Source of the DNA: Actinophytocola sp.
GTDB taxonomy: Bacteria > Actinomycetota > Actinomycetes > Mycobacteriales > Pseudonocardiaceae
DNA length: 39,221 nucleotides
Assembly: GCA_009377475.1 (NCBI GenBank)
Contig: WHTY01000038.1
Location: 1 to 39,221, forward strand
Direction: 5' to 3'
Below, piece by piece: positions 16,597 through 24,478 of the stretch (within the stretch, counting starts at the first letter, position 1; each line of letters starts with the position of its first letter). The position numbers were made by a program, and so were the translations under genes. The notes under the pieces were generated by a model. It saw only the letters and a list, made by a program, of their open reading frames with translations. It ran no database searches and was not told the origin of the DNA.

Positions 16597-17532
16597 GTGG
16601 GTCGGAAGAGGCATGTCCCGGCATCACGGTGGTCGAGGGCGGGCAAACTTGCCGCGCTGGCCGGGGCTGTCGCCGTCACGGTGAGTGGCTGCTCGGTCGA
16701 CGAGGTGCTCCGTTTCGGCTGGCCGGTTGGGATCACCCCCGAGGCCGAGCAGATGCGCGAGCTCTGGACGTGGACCGTGCTCGCGGCGCTGGCCGTCGGC
16801 GTGCTGGTGTGGGGCCTGATCTTCTGGTCGGTGGCCTTCCACCGTAAGAAGAAGGGCGACGACGAGCTGCCGCGCCAGTTCCAGTACAACGTGCCGCTCG
16901 AGCTGTTCGCCGTCGTGCTTCCCACGATCATGGTCTGCGTGCTGTTCTTCTTCACCGCGACCACCGAGGTCAGCGTCCTCGCCGAGGAGGAAGAGCCCGA
17001 CGTCACCGTCGACGTGATCGCGTTCCAGTGGAACTGGGACTTCCGCTACCAAGACGAGCAGAACGCCGAGGGCGAGCCCGTCAGCACTGTCGGCAGCTCC
17101 ACCGAGATCCCGCTGCTTGTCCTGCCCACCGACCGGCGAATCCAGTTCGATCTGGAAGCCACCGACGTCATCCACTCGTTTTGGGTGCCTGAGCTGCTGT
17201 TCAAGCGCGACGTGATGCCGCGCCCGGAGAAGAACAACCAGGACAACACCTTCCAGGTCACGAGCATCGACAAGGAAGGCGCGTTCGTCGGCCGCTGCGC
17301 CGAGCTGTGCGGCACCTACCACTCGGTGATGAACTTCGAGCTCAGGGCGATCTCGCCGGACAAGTACGAGGAGTACATCCGGCTGCGGAAGCAGGTCAAC
17401 CCCGACACCCAGGCGCCGTACACCGCGTCCGAGGCGCTGGAGGAGATGAACTGCGGCGAGCTGTGCGCGCCATTCGCGACCACGACCCGCCCGTTCACGA
17501 CCGACCGCACCGCAGGGTCGGCGGTGGGCTGA
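16597..17532 (+). CDS. ctaC: Cytochrome c oxidase subunit II (aa3-type)
   Basis: A 311-residue subunit II of the terminal oxidase. It has a basic N-terminus and a lipoprotein-type signal ending VTVSGC, then two membrane helices (about residues 60-82 and 100-123), and a periplasmic cupredoxin domain. The CuA site is CAELCGTYHSVM, with an upstream ligand histidine in DVIHSFWVPEL and an aromatic patch QWNWDFRY for electron entry. The GTG at 16597 has GAGGAGG nine bases upstream; a GTG at 16570 would add nine residues but has no such site. In actinobacteria CuA receives electrons from the QcrC diheme cytochrome inside a bcc-aa3 supercomplex. ctaF follows 66 bp downstream. The lower C-terminal part (after about 275) holds two extra cysteines. 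Confidence 0.95.
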   Translation: MGRKRHVPASRWSRAGKLAALAGAVAVTVSGCSVDEVLRFGWPVGITPEAEQMRELWTWTVLAALAVGVLVWGLIFWSVAFHRKKKGDDELPRQFQYNVPLELFAVVLPTIMVCVLFFFTATTEVSVLAEEEEPDVTVDVIAFQWNWDFRYQDEQNAEGEPVSTVGSSTEIPLLVLPTDRRIQFDLEATDVIHSFWVPELLFKRDVMPRPEKNNQDNTFQVTSIDKEGAFVGRCAELCGTYHSVMNFELRAISPDKYEEYIRLRKQVNPDTQAPYTASEALEEMNCGELCAPFATTTRPFTTDRTAGSAVG

Positions 17533-17598
17533 CTCGGTGACCATCCGCACTGAACCACGAGCACCGAGAACACTGACAGCCGAGAGGGTGACGGCCAG

Positions 17599-18033
17599 AT
17601 GAAGGTCGAAGCGAGGATTTTCGAGATCGTCACGATCTTCGCGTTCTTCATCGCCATCGTGTACGCCGTGATGACCGGTCTGATGACTCGGGACGGCGTT
17701 GAGCCGATCGGCACGGTGGCGCTCATCCTCACCGGTGGTCTCGCGTTGCTCGCTGGCAGCTACTTCCGGTTCATCGCACGCCGTATCGAGCAGCGCCCAG
17801 AGGACCACGACGACGCCGAGGTCAGCGACGGCGCTGGCGAGCTGGGCTTCTTCAGCCCCGGCAGCTACTGGCCGGTCGCGCTCGCTGCCGCCGCCGCGAT
17901 CACCGGTATCGCACTGGCGTACTTCGAGGTCTGGCTGCTTGTCATCGGCGTTGTCCTGTTGCTGATCACCATCGGCGGTCTGGTGTTCGAATACCACCGC
18001 GGTCGCGCCGAGGCTGGTCACGCAGCCGACTGA
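17599..18033 (+). CDS. ctaF: Actinobacterial cytochrome c oxidase subunit IV
   Basis: A 144-residue membrane protein with four predicted helices (about 6-28, 34-54, 88-106, 108-128). The N-terminus MKVEARIFEIVTIFAFFIAIVYAVMT and the central acidic segment before FFSPGSYWP match the small CtaF subunit that is specific to actinobacterial aa3 oxidases. It follows ctaC on the same strand, as in the family's usual pair, and a terminator-like hairpin follows it. In the oxidase it packs against subunits I and III and has no redox centre. Confidence 0.92.
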   Translation: MKVEARIFEIVTIFAFFIAIVYAVMTGLMTRDGVEPIGTVALILTGGLALLAGSYFRFIARRIEQRPEDHDDAEVSDGAGELGFFSPGSYWPVALAAAAAITGIALAYFEVWLLVIGVVLLLITIGGLVFEYHRGRAEAGHAAD

Positions 18034-18049
18034 GGTTTGAGCACACGCC

Positions 18050-18080
18050 ACGCCGGCGCGGTCGTGTTCCGCGCCGGCGT
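18050..18080. terminator. Terminator between ctaF and the exporter gene
   Basis: A perfect 12-bp stem (18050-18061 with 18069-18080, ACGCCGGCGCGG) around TCGTGTT, 16 bases after the ctaF stop. The loop and right arm overlap the family-A repeat core. Confidence 0.65.
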
Positions 18081-18122
18081 CGCCGTGTCCCTCGTTCACG
18101 TCGTCGTGTCCCTCGTTCCCGT
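18061..18122. repeat. Family-A repeat units overlapping the exporter 3' end
   Basis: Read on the minus strand, two full units (GGAACGAGGGACACGACG and GAACGAGGGACACGGCG) are followed by a GCGGAACACGACC unit. The first unit encodes the last residues (GTRDTTT) and leads into the stop of the exporter gene at 18096. Confidence 0.7.
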
Positions 18123-19022
18123 CCGCCTCGGTGCGAGCGCGGCCAGCAGGATCGCCAGCATCCCCACGCCTTCCACGGGCGTGACCCGGTGCCCGTAGGC
18201 GACGCTGTCCACGATCACCGCCACCACCGGGTACAGGTACGAGATCACCGCGACGGTCCCGGTCGGTAGTCGTCCGACGCTGGAGTACATCAGCACGTAC
18301 ATCACGGCCGTGTGCACCGTGCCCAGCAGCAGGAGCCAGCCGATCCCCGCCGCGTCGCCCGGCAGCGGCGTGAACAGCAGCGCGGGCGCGAGCAGCACCG
18401 TTCCAGTCGTCAGTTGCACGGCCGCGACCACGTGTGGGCGCAGGTGTGACAGCTGCTTGGCGATCAACGTCGCCCCCGCGTACAGCGCCGCCGCGGCCAG
18501 CGCGAGGGCGATGCCGGACAACCGCACCGGCTGGCCGTCCGAGCCTTCCGCGCCGAGTGAGATCGCCACAACGCCGCCGAACGCGATCACTGCGCGCATC
18601 AGGTGGCTGCGGGTGATCCGCTCGCCCAGCACCGCCGCCGCCAGCCCGACCAGCAACAACGGCTGCGTGTGGTACACGACCGTGCCCACGGAGATCGACG
18701 ACAGCGCGTACGACGTGAACAACAGCACCCAGTTCAGCACCAGCAACACGCCGCCGAGCACGATCATCGTGAGGTCGCGCCTGCTCAGTCCGCGCAACGT
18801 CGGCAGCAGCCAGCCGCGCGCCGAACTCCACACGATCAGCAGCAGTCCGCCGACCAGGCACCGCGCGAACGCCGCAGCGGGCGCGTCCGCGCCGCTCTCC
18901 ACGACGACCGCGCCGATCGTGCCGGACAGCGCCATGGCGGCCGTCCACTGCACCAGTGGCGTCCGTGAGGTCAGCGATTCCGCAGTTATGCCACGGGATT
19001 CAGGAGTGTGAGTCGTTGTCAT
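18096..19022 (-). CDS. DMT-superfamily transporter (EamA family)
   Basis: A 308-residue protein with ten predicted membrane helices in two EamA repeats, separated near residue 165 (SGIALALAAAALYAGATLI). Each half has the family pattern, for example SISVGTVVYHTQPLLLVGLAAAVLGERI in the first and LPTGTVAVISYLYPVVAVIVDSVAYGHRVTPVEGVGMLAILLA in the second, ending with the conserved acidic residue before the last helix. Such proteins export metabolites or amino acids; the substrate is unknown. It is divergent from a GlxA-type AraC regulator with 80 bp between, so that regulator is its probable controller. Its last seven codons are made by a repeat unit. Confidence 0.9.
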   Translation of the reverse strand: MTTTHTPESRGITAESLTSRTPLVQWTAAMALSGTIGAVVVESGADAPAAAFARCLVGGLLLIVWSSARGWLLPTLRGLSRRDLTMIVLGGVLLVLNWVLLFTSYALSSISVGTVVYHTQPLLLVGLAAAVLGERITRSHLMRAVIAFGGVVAISLGAEGSDGQPVRLSGIALALAAAALYAGATLIAKQLSHLRPHVVAAVQLTTGTVLLAPALLFTPLPGDAAGIGWLLLLGTVHTAVMYVLMYSSVGRLPTGTVAVISYLYPVVAVIVDSVAYGHRVTPVEGVGMLAILLAALAPRRTGTRDTTT

Positions 19023-19102
19023 GCCGATCAGCCTTCCCGGTGCGAGGTCGGCCGACGAGCGTCAGAAATGACATCGACAGCAAAAGATGTGACACTGGCT
19101 CG
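19023..19102. promoter_or_regulatory. Shared divergent regulatory region, exporter and AraC regulator
   Basis: The 80-bp gap between two divergent start codons contains a near dyad, TGACATC (19071-19077) and GATGTGA (about 19086-19092), with one mismatch. It is a reasonable place for the AraC-type regulator to bind, but no site is proven. Confidence 0.35.
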
Positions 19103-20083
19103 ATGACGCGCACCGTGAGCCGGGTGGCCGTGGTCGTGGCGGGGGAAGTGTCGCCGTTCGAGCTGGGCGTCGCGTGCGAGGTCTTCGGCACCGACCGCAC
19201 CGGCGACGGCATCGAGGGCTGGGACTTCGCCGTCTGCTCACCGGGCGGGAAAGCGGTCGCGAGCTGGTCATCGTTCACCCTGGCCGGGCTCGCGCCCCTG
19301 TCCGTGGCGCGCGCGGCGGATCTCGTGATCATCCCCACGTGCGCGCCGCGTTCCGTACCGCCACCCGCCGAGGTGCTGGACGTCGTGGCCGAGGCGCACG
19401 ACCGGAACGCCCTGGTCGCCGGGTTCTGCGCGGGCGTGTTCACGCTCGGCTACGCGGGCCTGCTGGACGACCGGCACTGCACGGTGCACTGGTTCTACGA
19501 GCAGCAGTTTCGGCGGACGTTCCCGCGCGCCAAGGTCGATCCGAGCGCGCTGTACGCCGAGGACGCCGGGGTGCTGACCAGTGCGGGCACCGTCGCGGCC
19601 GTCGACCTCTGCCTGCATCTCGTCCGCAAGACCAGAGGAGTGGCGGCCGCGACGGCGTTGGCCAGGCGCATGGTCACCGCGCCGCACCGGACCGGCGGGC
19701 AGGCGCAGTTCGTCGCCGCACCCGTGCCCGAGGATGTGAGCGACGACGCCGTCGTGGCCGAGGTGCTTGAGTGGATCGAGCGCAGGCTGGACCAGCCGAT
19801 GACCGTCGCGGAGTTGGCGCAGCGCAGCGGGCTCGGCGAGCGGACGTTCCTGCGCCGCTTCGCCGCCGCCACCGGCTCGACCCCGCACCGCTGGCTCACC
19901 GAACGCAGGCTGGACCGTGCCCAGCACCTGCTGGAGACCACCGGGCTCGGGGTGGACGACATCGCCATTGCCTGCGGCTACGGCTCAGCGGCCGCGCTCC
20001 GGCACCAGTTCGCGCGGCTCCGCGGCACCAGCCCCAGTCAGTATCGGACGACGTTCGCGCGCGCCGACGTCGGCGGATCATGA
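19103..20083 (+). CDS. GlxA-type AraC-family transcriptional regulator
   Basis: A 326-residue regulator. Residues 6-185 form a DJ-1/PfpI-like domain: VAVVVAGEVSPFELGVACEVFG at the start and GFCAGVFTLGYAGLLDDRHCTVHW, with the cysteine of the nucleophile-elbow position in place. Residues 220-315 form two AraC helix-turn-helix motifs, MTVAELAQRSGLGERTFLRRFAAATGSTPHRWL and LGVDDIAIACGYGSAAALRHQFARLRGTSPSQYR. The effector is unknown. I start at ATG 19103, the first start past the divergent gene's own start region; a GTG five codons later is an alternative. The neighbouring DMT exporter is the likely target. A palindromic element begins at its last codons. Confidence 0.9.
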   Translation: MTRTVSRVAVVVAGEVSPFELGVACEVFGTDRTGDGIEGWDFAVCSPGGKAVASWSSFTLAGLAPLSVARAADLVIIPTCAPRSVPPPAEVLDVVAEAHDRNALVAGFCAGVFTLGYAGLLDDRHCTVHWFYEQQFRRTFPRAKVDPSALYAEDAGVLTSAGTVAAVDLCLHLVRKTRGVAAATALARRMVTAPHRTGGQAQFVAAPVPEDVSDDAVVAEVLEWIERRLDQPMTVAELAQRSGLGERTFLRRFAAATGSTPHRWLTERRLDRAQHLLETTGLGVDDIAIACGYGSAAALRHQFARLRGTSPSQYRTTFARADVGGS

Positions 20084-20123
20084 GGCGTTGGGGCGATACG
20101 GATCACCACAACGCCTCATGATC
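20076..20123. repeat. 48-bp palindrome at the AraC-regulator 3' end
   Basis: Two 22-base arms (20076-20097 and 20102-20123) around ACGG, pairing at 20 of 22 positions; the outer 15 pairs (GATCATGAGGCGTTG) are perfect. The left arm includes the stop codon of the regulator gene. It could act as a bidirectional terminator between the regulator and trpD or be a dispersed palindromic element. Confidence 0.75.
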
Positions 20124-20150
20124 GGGTGCAGCAGGTCGCGCCGACACGCC

Positions 20151-20192
20151 GCGAGCGGGGAACACGGCGTCGTGAGTGGGGAACACGGCGCA
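20151..20192. repeat. Family-A tandem repeat, two units, trpD 3' side
   Basis: Units GCGAGCGGGGAACACGGCG (20151) and GTGAGTGGGGAACACGGCG (20172), 21 bases apart, lie between the palindrome and the trpD stop. Confidence 0.75.
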
Positions 20193-20206
20193 CGGGGCGC
20201 TACGCC

Positions 20207-21247
20207 CTAGCCCGCTAGCGACACCGACACCCGCGCCCAGCTGTCCAGCAGGGTGGCCGCCTTGCCGGAGTCCAGTGCCTCCTCGGCGGTGGCGATGCCC
20301 GCACGCAGGTCGTCGTCCAATGACGGCGAAAAGCCCCGGTAGGAGGCGATCGCCGCGCCCGCGTTGAGGACGACGGCGTCCCGCACCGGACCGCGCGTGC
20401 CCGCGACCAAGTCCCGCACCACTGTGGCGTTCGTCTCGGCGGAGCCGCCCTTCAGGTCGGCCATCGTGGCGCGCGGGATGCCGAACGCCGCCGGGTCGAC
20501 CGACGTCTGCTGGACGTCGCCGCCGCTGACCCGCCACACCGTGCTCGTGGTGGTCGTGGTCAGCTCGTCGAGACCGTCGTCACCCCGGACGACCAGCACG
20601 CTCGCGCCGCGACCGGCGAACACCCGTGCCAGCACCTCCAGCTTGTCCGGGTAGGCGCAGCCGACGAGGCCCGCGCTGGGCTGTGCCGGGTTGGTCAGCG
20701 GCCCGAGCAGGTTGAACGTCGTCGGGATGCCCAGTTCCTTGCGGGTGGGTCCTGCGTGGCGCAGCGCGGGGTGGAACGTCGGCGCGAAGCAGAACCCGAT
20801 TCCCACTTCATCAACACAGGAGCGCACCGCGTCGGGTGAGAGGTTCACCACGATGCCCAGCGCCTCGAGGACGTCGGCAGCGCCGCAACTGGACGATGCC
20901 GCCCGGTTGCCGTGCTTGACGACGGGCACGCCCGCCGCCGCCGTGACGATCGCGCTCATCGTGGAGACGTTGACCGAGCCGGACCGGTCGCCGCCGGTGC
21001 CGACGATGTCCACCGCCGTGCCGGGCACCTCGACGCGATGCGCGTGGGCGAGCATGGTGTCGGCGAGGCCGATGACCTCGCTCGGCGTCTCACCCTTGGC
21101 GCGCAGCGCGACCGCGAAGCCCGCGATCTGCGACGGCGTCGCCTCACCCGTCATGACCTGCGCCATCGCCCACGCCGTGTCCTCAGCCGTGAGGTCGGCG
21201 CCCGCGATGAGCTGGTCGAGCAGCGCGGGCCAGGTGTGGGTGCTCAC
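20207..21247 (-). CDS. trpD: Anthranilate phosphoribosyltransferase
   Basis: A 346-residue enzyme that joins anthranilate to PRPP in tryptophan synthesis. Family motifs are GTGGDRSGSVNVST (PRPP-binding glycine loop), KHGNRAASSSCGAADVLEALG (with the SSxxGxAD segment), and LGPLTNPAQPSAGLVG. The GTG at 21247 has AGGAGG four bases upstream; the longer open frame on this strand passes through the next gene in the wrong frame. It is unlinked to other trp genes here, as in M. tuberculosis (Rv2192c, recalled). An atypical receiver-domain gene ends 16 bases upstream on the same strand and is probably co-transcribed. Confidence 0.95.
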   Translation of the reverse strand: MSTHTWPALLDQLIAGADLTAEDTAWAMAQVMTGEATPSQIAGFAVALRAKGETPSEVIGLADTMLAHAHRVEVPGTAVDIVGTGGDRSGSVNVSTMSAIVTAAAGVPVVKHGNRAASSSCGAADVLEALGIVVNLSPDAVRSCVDEVGIGFCFAPTFHPALRHAGPTRKELGIPTTFNLLGPLTNPAQPSAGLVGCAYPDKLEVLARVFAGRGASVLVVRGDDGLDELTTTTTSTVWRVSGGDVQQTSVDPAAFGIPRATMADLKGGSAETNATVVRDLVAGTRGPVRDAVVLNAGAAIASYRGFSPSLDDDLRAGIATAEEALDSGKAATLLDSWARVSVSLAG

Positions 21248-21263
21248 GGGTCCTCCTACGGCG

Positions 21264-21674
21264 CTACTGGGCGGTCGTTGCGGGCAGCCGGTTCCGCAGC
21301 ACGTCGGCCACGGTCTCGGCGGCGGCGATCGGGTCGAGCGGGTGCACCAGCACCGCGTCCGCCTGCGACCAGGTGGCGAGCCACTTGTCGTCGGCGCGGC
21401 GCACCGAGACGACGATCGGCGGGCACTCGGCAAGCTCGTTCTTCAACTGCCGCGCCAACCCCATGCCGCCGGTCGGCTGCGCTTCGCCGTCGAAAATCGC
21501 CAGGTCAACGGTGCCGGAGTCCATCTCGGCGAGCACATCGGCCACGGTCGCGGCCTCGACGTAGCTCACGCGGCCGATGTCGGCGGCTGGCCTGCGGCCG
21601 ATCGCTGTGATGATCGCCTCACGGACGTCGGCACGGTGGCTGAGCACCAGGATTTTCAACGGCTCGCTGCTCAT
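21264..21674 (-). CDS. Stand-alone receiver-like protein, atypical response regulator
   Basis: A 136-residue protein with the alternating alpha/beta pattern of a CheY-like receiver and no output domain. The expected phosphoacceptor lies in VDLAIFDGEAQPTGG. However, the first strand reads ILVLSHRADVREAI, where classical receivers carry two acidic residues for Mg2+, so phosphorylation is doubtful. The switch Thr/Ser could be in PPIVVSVRRADDKW. ATG 21674 has GGAGGG about nine bases upstream; a start 24 bases earlier is possible. No histidine kinase is near. It precedes trpD by 16 bp and is divergent from ctaE. Confidence 0.78.
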   Translation of the reverse strand: MSSEPLKILVLSHRADVREAIITAIGRRPAADIGRVSYVEAATVADVLAEMDSGTVDLAIFDGEAQPTGGMGLARQLKNELAECPPIVVSVRRADDKWLATWSQADAVLVHPLDPIAAAETVADVLRNRLPATTAQ

Positions 21675-21836
21675 GGCGGGTCGGCCCTCCGTCTTCATTC
21701 CCTTGTCAGGGTGTCGTTGGCTGCCGCCGCTGACTCTATCTGCATCGAGGTTTCCCGAGGTAAGGGCCAGCACTACCGGGCAGTTGATCACCGATGCTCC
21801 TACCCGGGGACGCGGCGCGGGAGGTGAGAAGCCATA

Positions 21837-22466
21837 ATGCGAGACGTGACTACGGCAGCGCCCACGATCAGCCAGCGCGTGCATTCGCTGAACCGCCCCA
21901 ACATGGTCAGCGTCGGCACGATCGTTTGGCTGTCCAGTGAACTCATGTTCTTCGCTGGACTCTTCGCGATGTTCTTCACGGTCAAGGCCCAGAACGACGA
22001 CGGGGTCTGGCCACCGATCAACGATGCCACCGGGGAACAGATCCATCTGGACATTCCCTACGCATTGCCCTTCACGATCATCCTGGTGGCTTCGTCGTTC
22101 ACGTGTCAGCTCGGCGTGTTCGCCGCCGAGCGGGGCGACGTGTTCGGCCTGCGGCGGTGGTACATCCTCACGTTCATCCTGGGCGCCATCTTCGTCGGCG
22201 GTCAGGCGTACGAGTACGTGCAGCTGGTCCACGAGGGCGTCACGATCCCGTCAGGGCCGTTCGGCACCGTGTTCTACCTGACGACGGGCTTCCACGGCCT
22301 GCACGTGATCGGCGGGCTGATCGCGTTCGTGTACCTGCTCATGCGTACCAAGATGAGTAAGTTCACACCGGCTCAGGCGACGTCGGCCATCGTGGTCTCC
22401 TACTACTGGCACTTCGTCGACATCGTCTGGATCGGCCTGTTCGCGGTGATCTACATCGTGCCGTGA
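21837..22466 (+). CDS. ctaE: Cytochrome c oxidase subunit III
   Basis: A 209-residue integral membrane subunit of the aa3 oxidase, with five predicted helices. Typical family segments are [48 protein letters not shown] and [20 protein letters not shown], with conserved glutamate and histidines of subunit III. The shorter five-helix form is normal for actinobacteria. GAGGTGAG precedes the ATG by nine bases. It opens the ctaE-qcrC-qcrA-qcrB operon, which couples the oxidase to the bcc complex. Confidence 0.96.
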   Translation: MRDVTTAAPTISQRVHSLNRPNMVSVGTIVWLSSELMFFAGLFAMFFTVKAQNDDGVWPPINDATGEQIHLDIPYALPFTIILVASSFTCQLGVFAAERGDVFGLRRWYILTFILGAIFVGGQAYEYVQLVHEGVTIPSGPFGTVFYLTTGFHGLHVIGGLIAFVYLLMRTKMSKFTPAQATSAIVVSYYWHFVDIVWIGLFAVIYIVP

Positions 22467-22524
22467 CACGCAGACAGACCAGACAGTGTGACATCCTCGA
22501 ACTGACAGCAAGGTTGCCGCAGAC

Positions 22525-23337
22525 ATGACCCCAAGGAAGCTCCGAGTTCGCTCCGGCAGCAAGGCCAGGCGCCGCATCGCCGGCCTGCTCGCGCTCGGTA
22601 TCGCACTGATGGCCGCTGGTGGCCTCTACGCCCTGTTCGTGCCGGAGCCTCAGACCGCGCAGGCGCAGGGGGACCCCGCGCTGCTGCGGAAGGGCGCCGA
22701 GACCTACAACAACACGTGCATCACGTGTCACGGGGCGAATCTCGACGGCGTCGAGGGCCGTGGTCCGAGCCTCATCGGCGTCGGCGAGGCCGCGGTGTAC
22801 TTCCAGACGTCGACCGGCCGGATGCCGATGGTGCGCCAGGAGGCGCAGGCCGCCCGTAAGCCGGCCAAGCTCACCCCGGAGCAGATCGACGCGCTCGGCG
22901 CGTACATCCAGGCGCACGGCGGTGGCACCGAGCGGCCGTCGGAGTCCGGCGAGGCGCTGGTCGGCGACAACCCAGCCCGTGGTTCCGAGCTGTTCCGGCT
23001 GAACTGCGCTTCCTGTCACAACTTCACCGGCAAGGGCGGCGCGCTGTCGTCAGGTAAGTACGCCCCGCCGCTGGCGCCGGCCAGCGAAGAACAGCTCTAC
23101 ACCGCGATGCTGTCCGGGCCCCAGAACATGCCGAAGTTCTCCGATCGGCAGCTCAGCCCGGAGGAGAAGAAGGACATCATCGCGTACGTGAATTCGGTCG
23201 CCGATGACAACAACCCGGGTGGCGCCTCGCTCGGCGGCTGGGGCCCAGCATCGGAAGGTGTCATCGCGTGGATCGTCGGCATCGGCGCCATCATCGGTGC
23301 GACGCTGTGGATTGGATCGAGGGCAGGTCATGAGTAG
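22525..23337 (+). CDS. qcrC: Cytochrome bcc complex diheme cytochrome c subunit
   Basis: A 270-residue membrane-anchored c-type cytochrome with two heme-binding sites, CITCH at 65-69 and CASCH at 161-165, each starting a cytochrome c domain. Likely distal ligands are the methionines of TGRMPM (about 100-102) and GPQNMPKF (about 202). There is an N-terminal membrane helix (residues 18-38) and a C-terminal one (about 246-264). In actinobacteria QcrC carries electrons from the Rieske protein straight to CuA of CtaC, without a soluble cytochrome c. The stop overlaps the qcrA start by eight bases. Confidence 0.97.
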   Translation: MTPRKLRVRSGSKARRRIAGLLALGIALMAAGGLYALFVPEPQTAQAQGDPALLRKGAETYNNTCITCHGANLDGVEGRGPSLIGVGEAAVYFQTSTGRMPMVRQEAQAARKPAKLTPEQIDALGAYIQAHGGGTERPSESGEALVGDNPARGSELFRLNCASCHNFTGKGGALSSGKYAPPLAPASEEQLYTAMLSGPQNMPKFSDRQLSPEEKKDIIAYVNSVADDNNPGGASLGGWGPASEGVIAWIVGIGAIIGATLWIGSRAGHE

Positions 23338-24478
23338 CGGTAACGAGCAGCAGCTTCCCACCGAGGCCGAGCTCGCCGAGATGAACCGCGACCAGCTGGT
23401 CGCGCTCGGCGGCAAGCTCGACGGTGTCGAGCTCGCCGAGTACCCGGACCCGTGGCCAGTCAAGGGAACCCGCGCCGAGAAGCGCGCCGAGCGTGGGATC
23501 GCGCTGTGGTTCACGCTCGCGGGCGTATCCGGTCTGGCGTTCCTGATCGCGATGATCTGGTGGCCGTGGGAATACGCTCCTTCGACGGAGAGTTCGGAAC
23601 ACTTCTGGTACAGCCTGTACACCCCGGTGCTGGGTGTCACGATGGGCGTCTCGATCCTGGCGTTCGCGGTCGGGATCCTGCAGTACACCAAGAAGTTCAT
23701 CCCACACGAGGTCGCCGTCCAGCAGCGCGGCGACAACATGGGCGCTGGCTCCGACGAAGTGCACCGGCAGACGTTCGCGGCGCACTTGGCCGACGCGGGC
23801 AACCGCAGCACCGTCGCGCGCCGCTCGGCGATCAAGCGCGCCGCTGGCTTCGGTGTCGGCATGCTCGGTCTCGGCGCGGCGATCCTGCCCCTGGTCGGGT
23901 TCGTCAAGAACCCGCACAAGGACTCCGGCAGCAAGGAAGGGCTGTACCACACCGGTTGGCAGCCGGAGGAGCCTGGCCAGAAGGTGTTCCTGCGCCGCTA
24001 TACCGGCACGCCGCACGAGGTTGTGCTCCTCCGGCCGGAGGACCTCGACGCGGGTTCGATGGAAACCGTCTTTCCGTTCAAGGAGAGCGAGCGTGACGAC
24101 GAGCACGCCTTGTCCGTGGCGCTGAAGCGGTCGGACAATCCAGTCATGTTGATTCGACTCCGCCCGCAGGACGCCGAGAAGGTCGTCAAGCGCGAGGGCC
24201 AGGAGGACTTCAACTACGGCGACTTCTACGCTTACACCAAGATCTGCAGCCACGTCGGGTGCCCGACCTCGCTGTTCGAGCAGCGGACGAACCGGATCCT
24301 CTGCCCGTGCCACCAGTCGCAGTTCGACGCGCTGCAGTACGCGAAGCCGGTGTTCGGCCCGGCGACGCGGGCGCTGGCGCAGCTGCCCATCACGCTGGAT
24401 CCCGAGACGGGATACCTGGTGGCCAAGCACGACTTCATCGAGCCGATCGGTCCGGGATTCTGGGAGCGCAAGTCATGA
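23330..24478 (+). CDS. qcrA: Cytochrome bcc complex Rieske iron-sulfur subunit
   Basis: A 382-residue Rieske protein of the actinobacterial type, with three membrane helices (about 58-78, 94-118, 165-185) rather than one. The [2Fe-2S] ligands are in CSHVGCP (C306, H308) and CPCHQSQF (C325, H328), with C311 and C327 as the disulfide pair. ATG 23330 overlaps the end of qcrC and its own TGA overlaps the qcrB ATG (ATGA), so all three are translationally coupled. The cluster takes an electron from menaquinol and passes it to QcrC. Confidence 0.97.
   Translation: MSSGNEQQLPTEAELAEMNRDQLVALGGKLDGVELAEYPDPWPVKGTRAEKRAERGIALWFTLAGVSGLAFLIAMIWWPWEYAPSTESSEHFWYSLYTPVLGVTMGVSILAFAVGILQYTKKFIPHEVAVQQRGDNMGAGSDEVHRQTFAAHLADAGNRSTVARRSAIKRAAGFGVGMLGLGAAILPLVGFVKNPHKDSGSKEGLYHTGWQPEEPGQKVFLRRYTGTPHEVVLLRPEDLDAGSMETVFPFKESERDDEHALSVALKRSDNPVMLIRLRPQDAEKVVKREGQEDFNYGDFYAYTKICSHVGCPTSLFEQRTNRILCPCHQSQFDALQYAKPVFGPATRALAQLPITLDPETGYLVAKHDFIEPIGPGFWERKS

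Noticed and set aside
21248..21433. Extended N-terminus of TrpD
   Set aside because: The upstream frame overlaps the receiver-like gene in another frame, while GTG 21247 has an ideal AGGAGG and gives the usual protein length.
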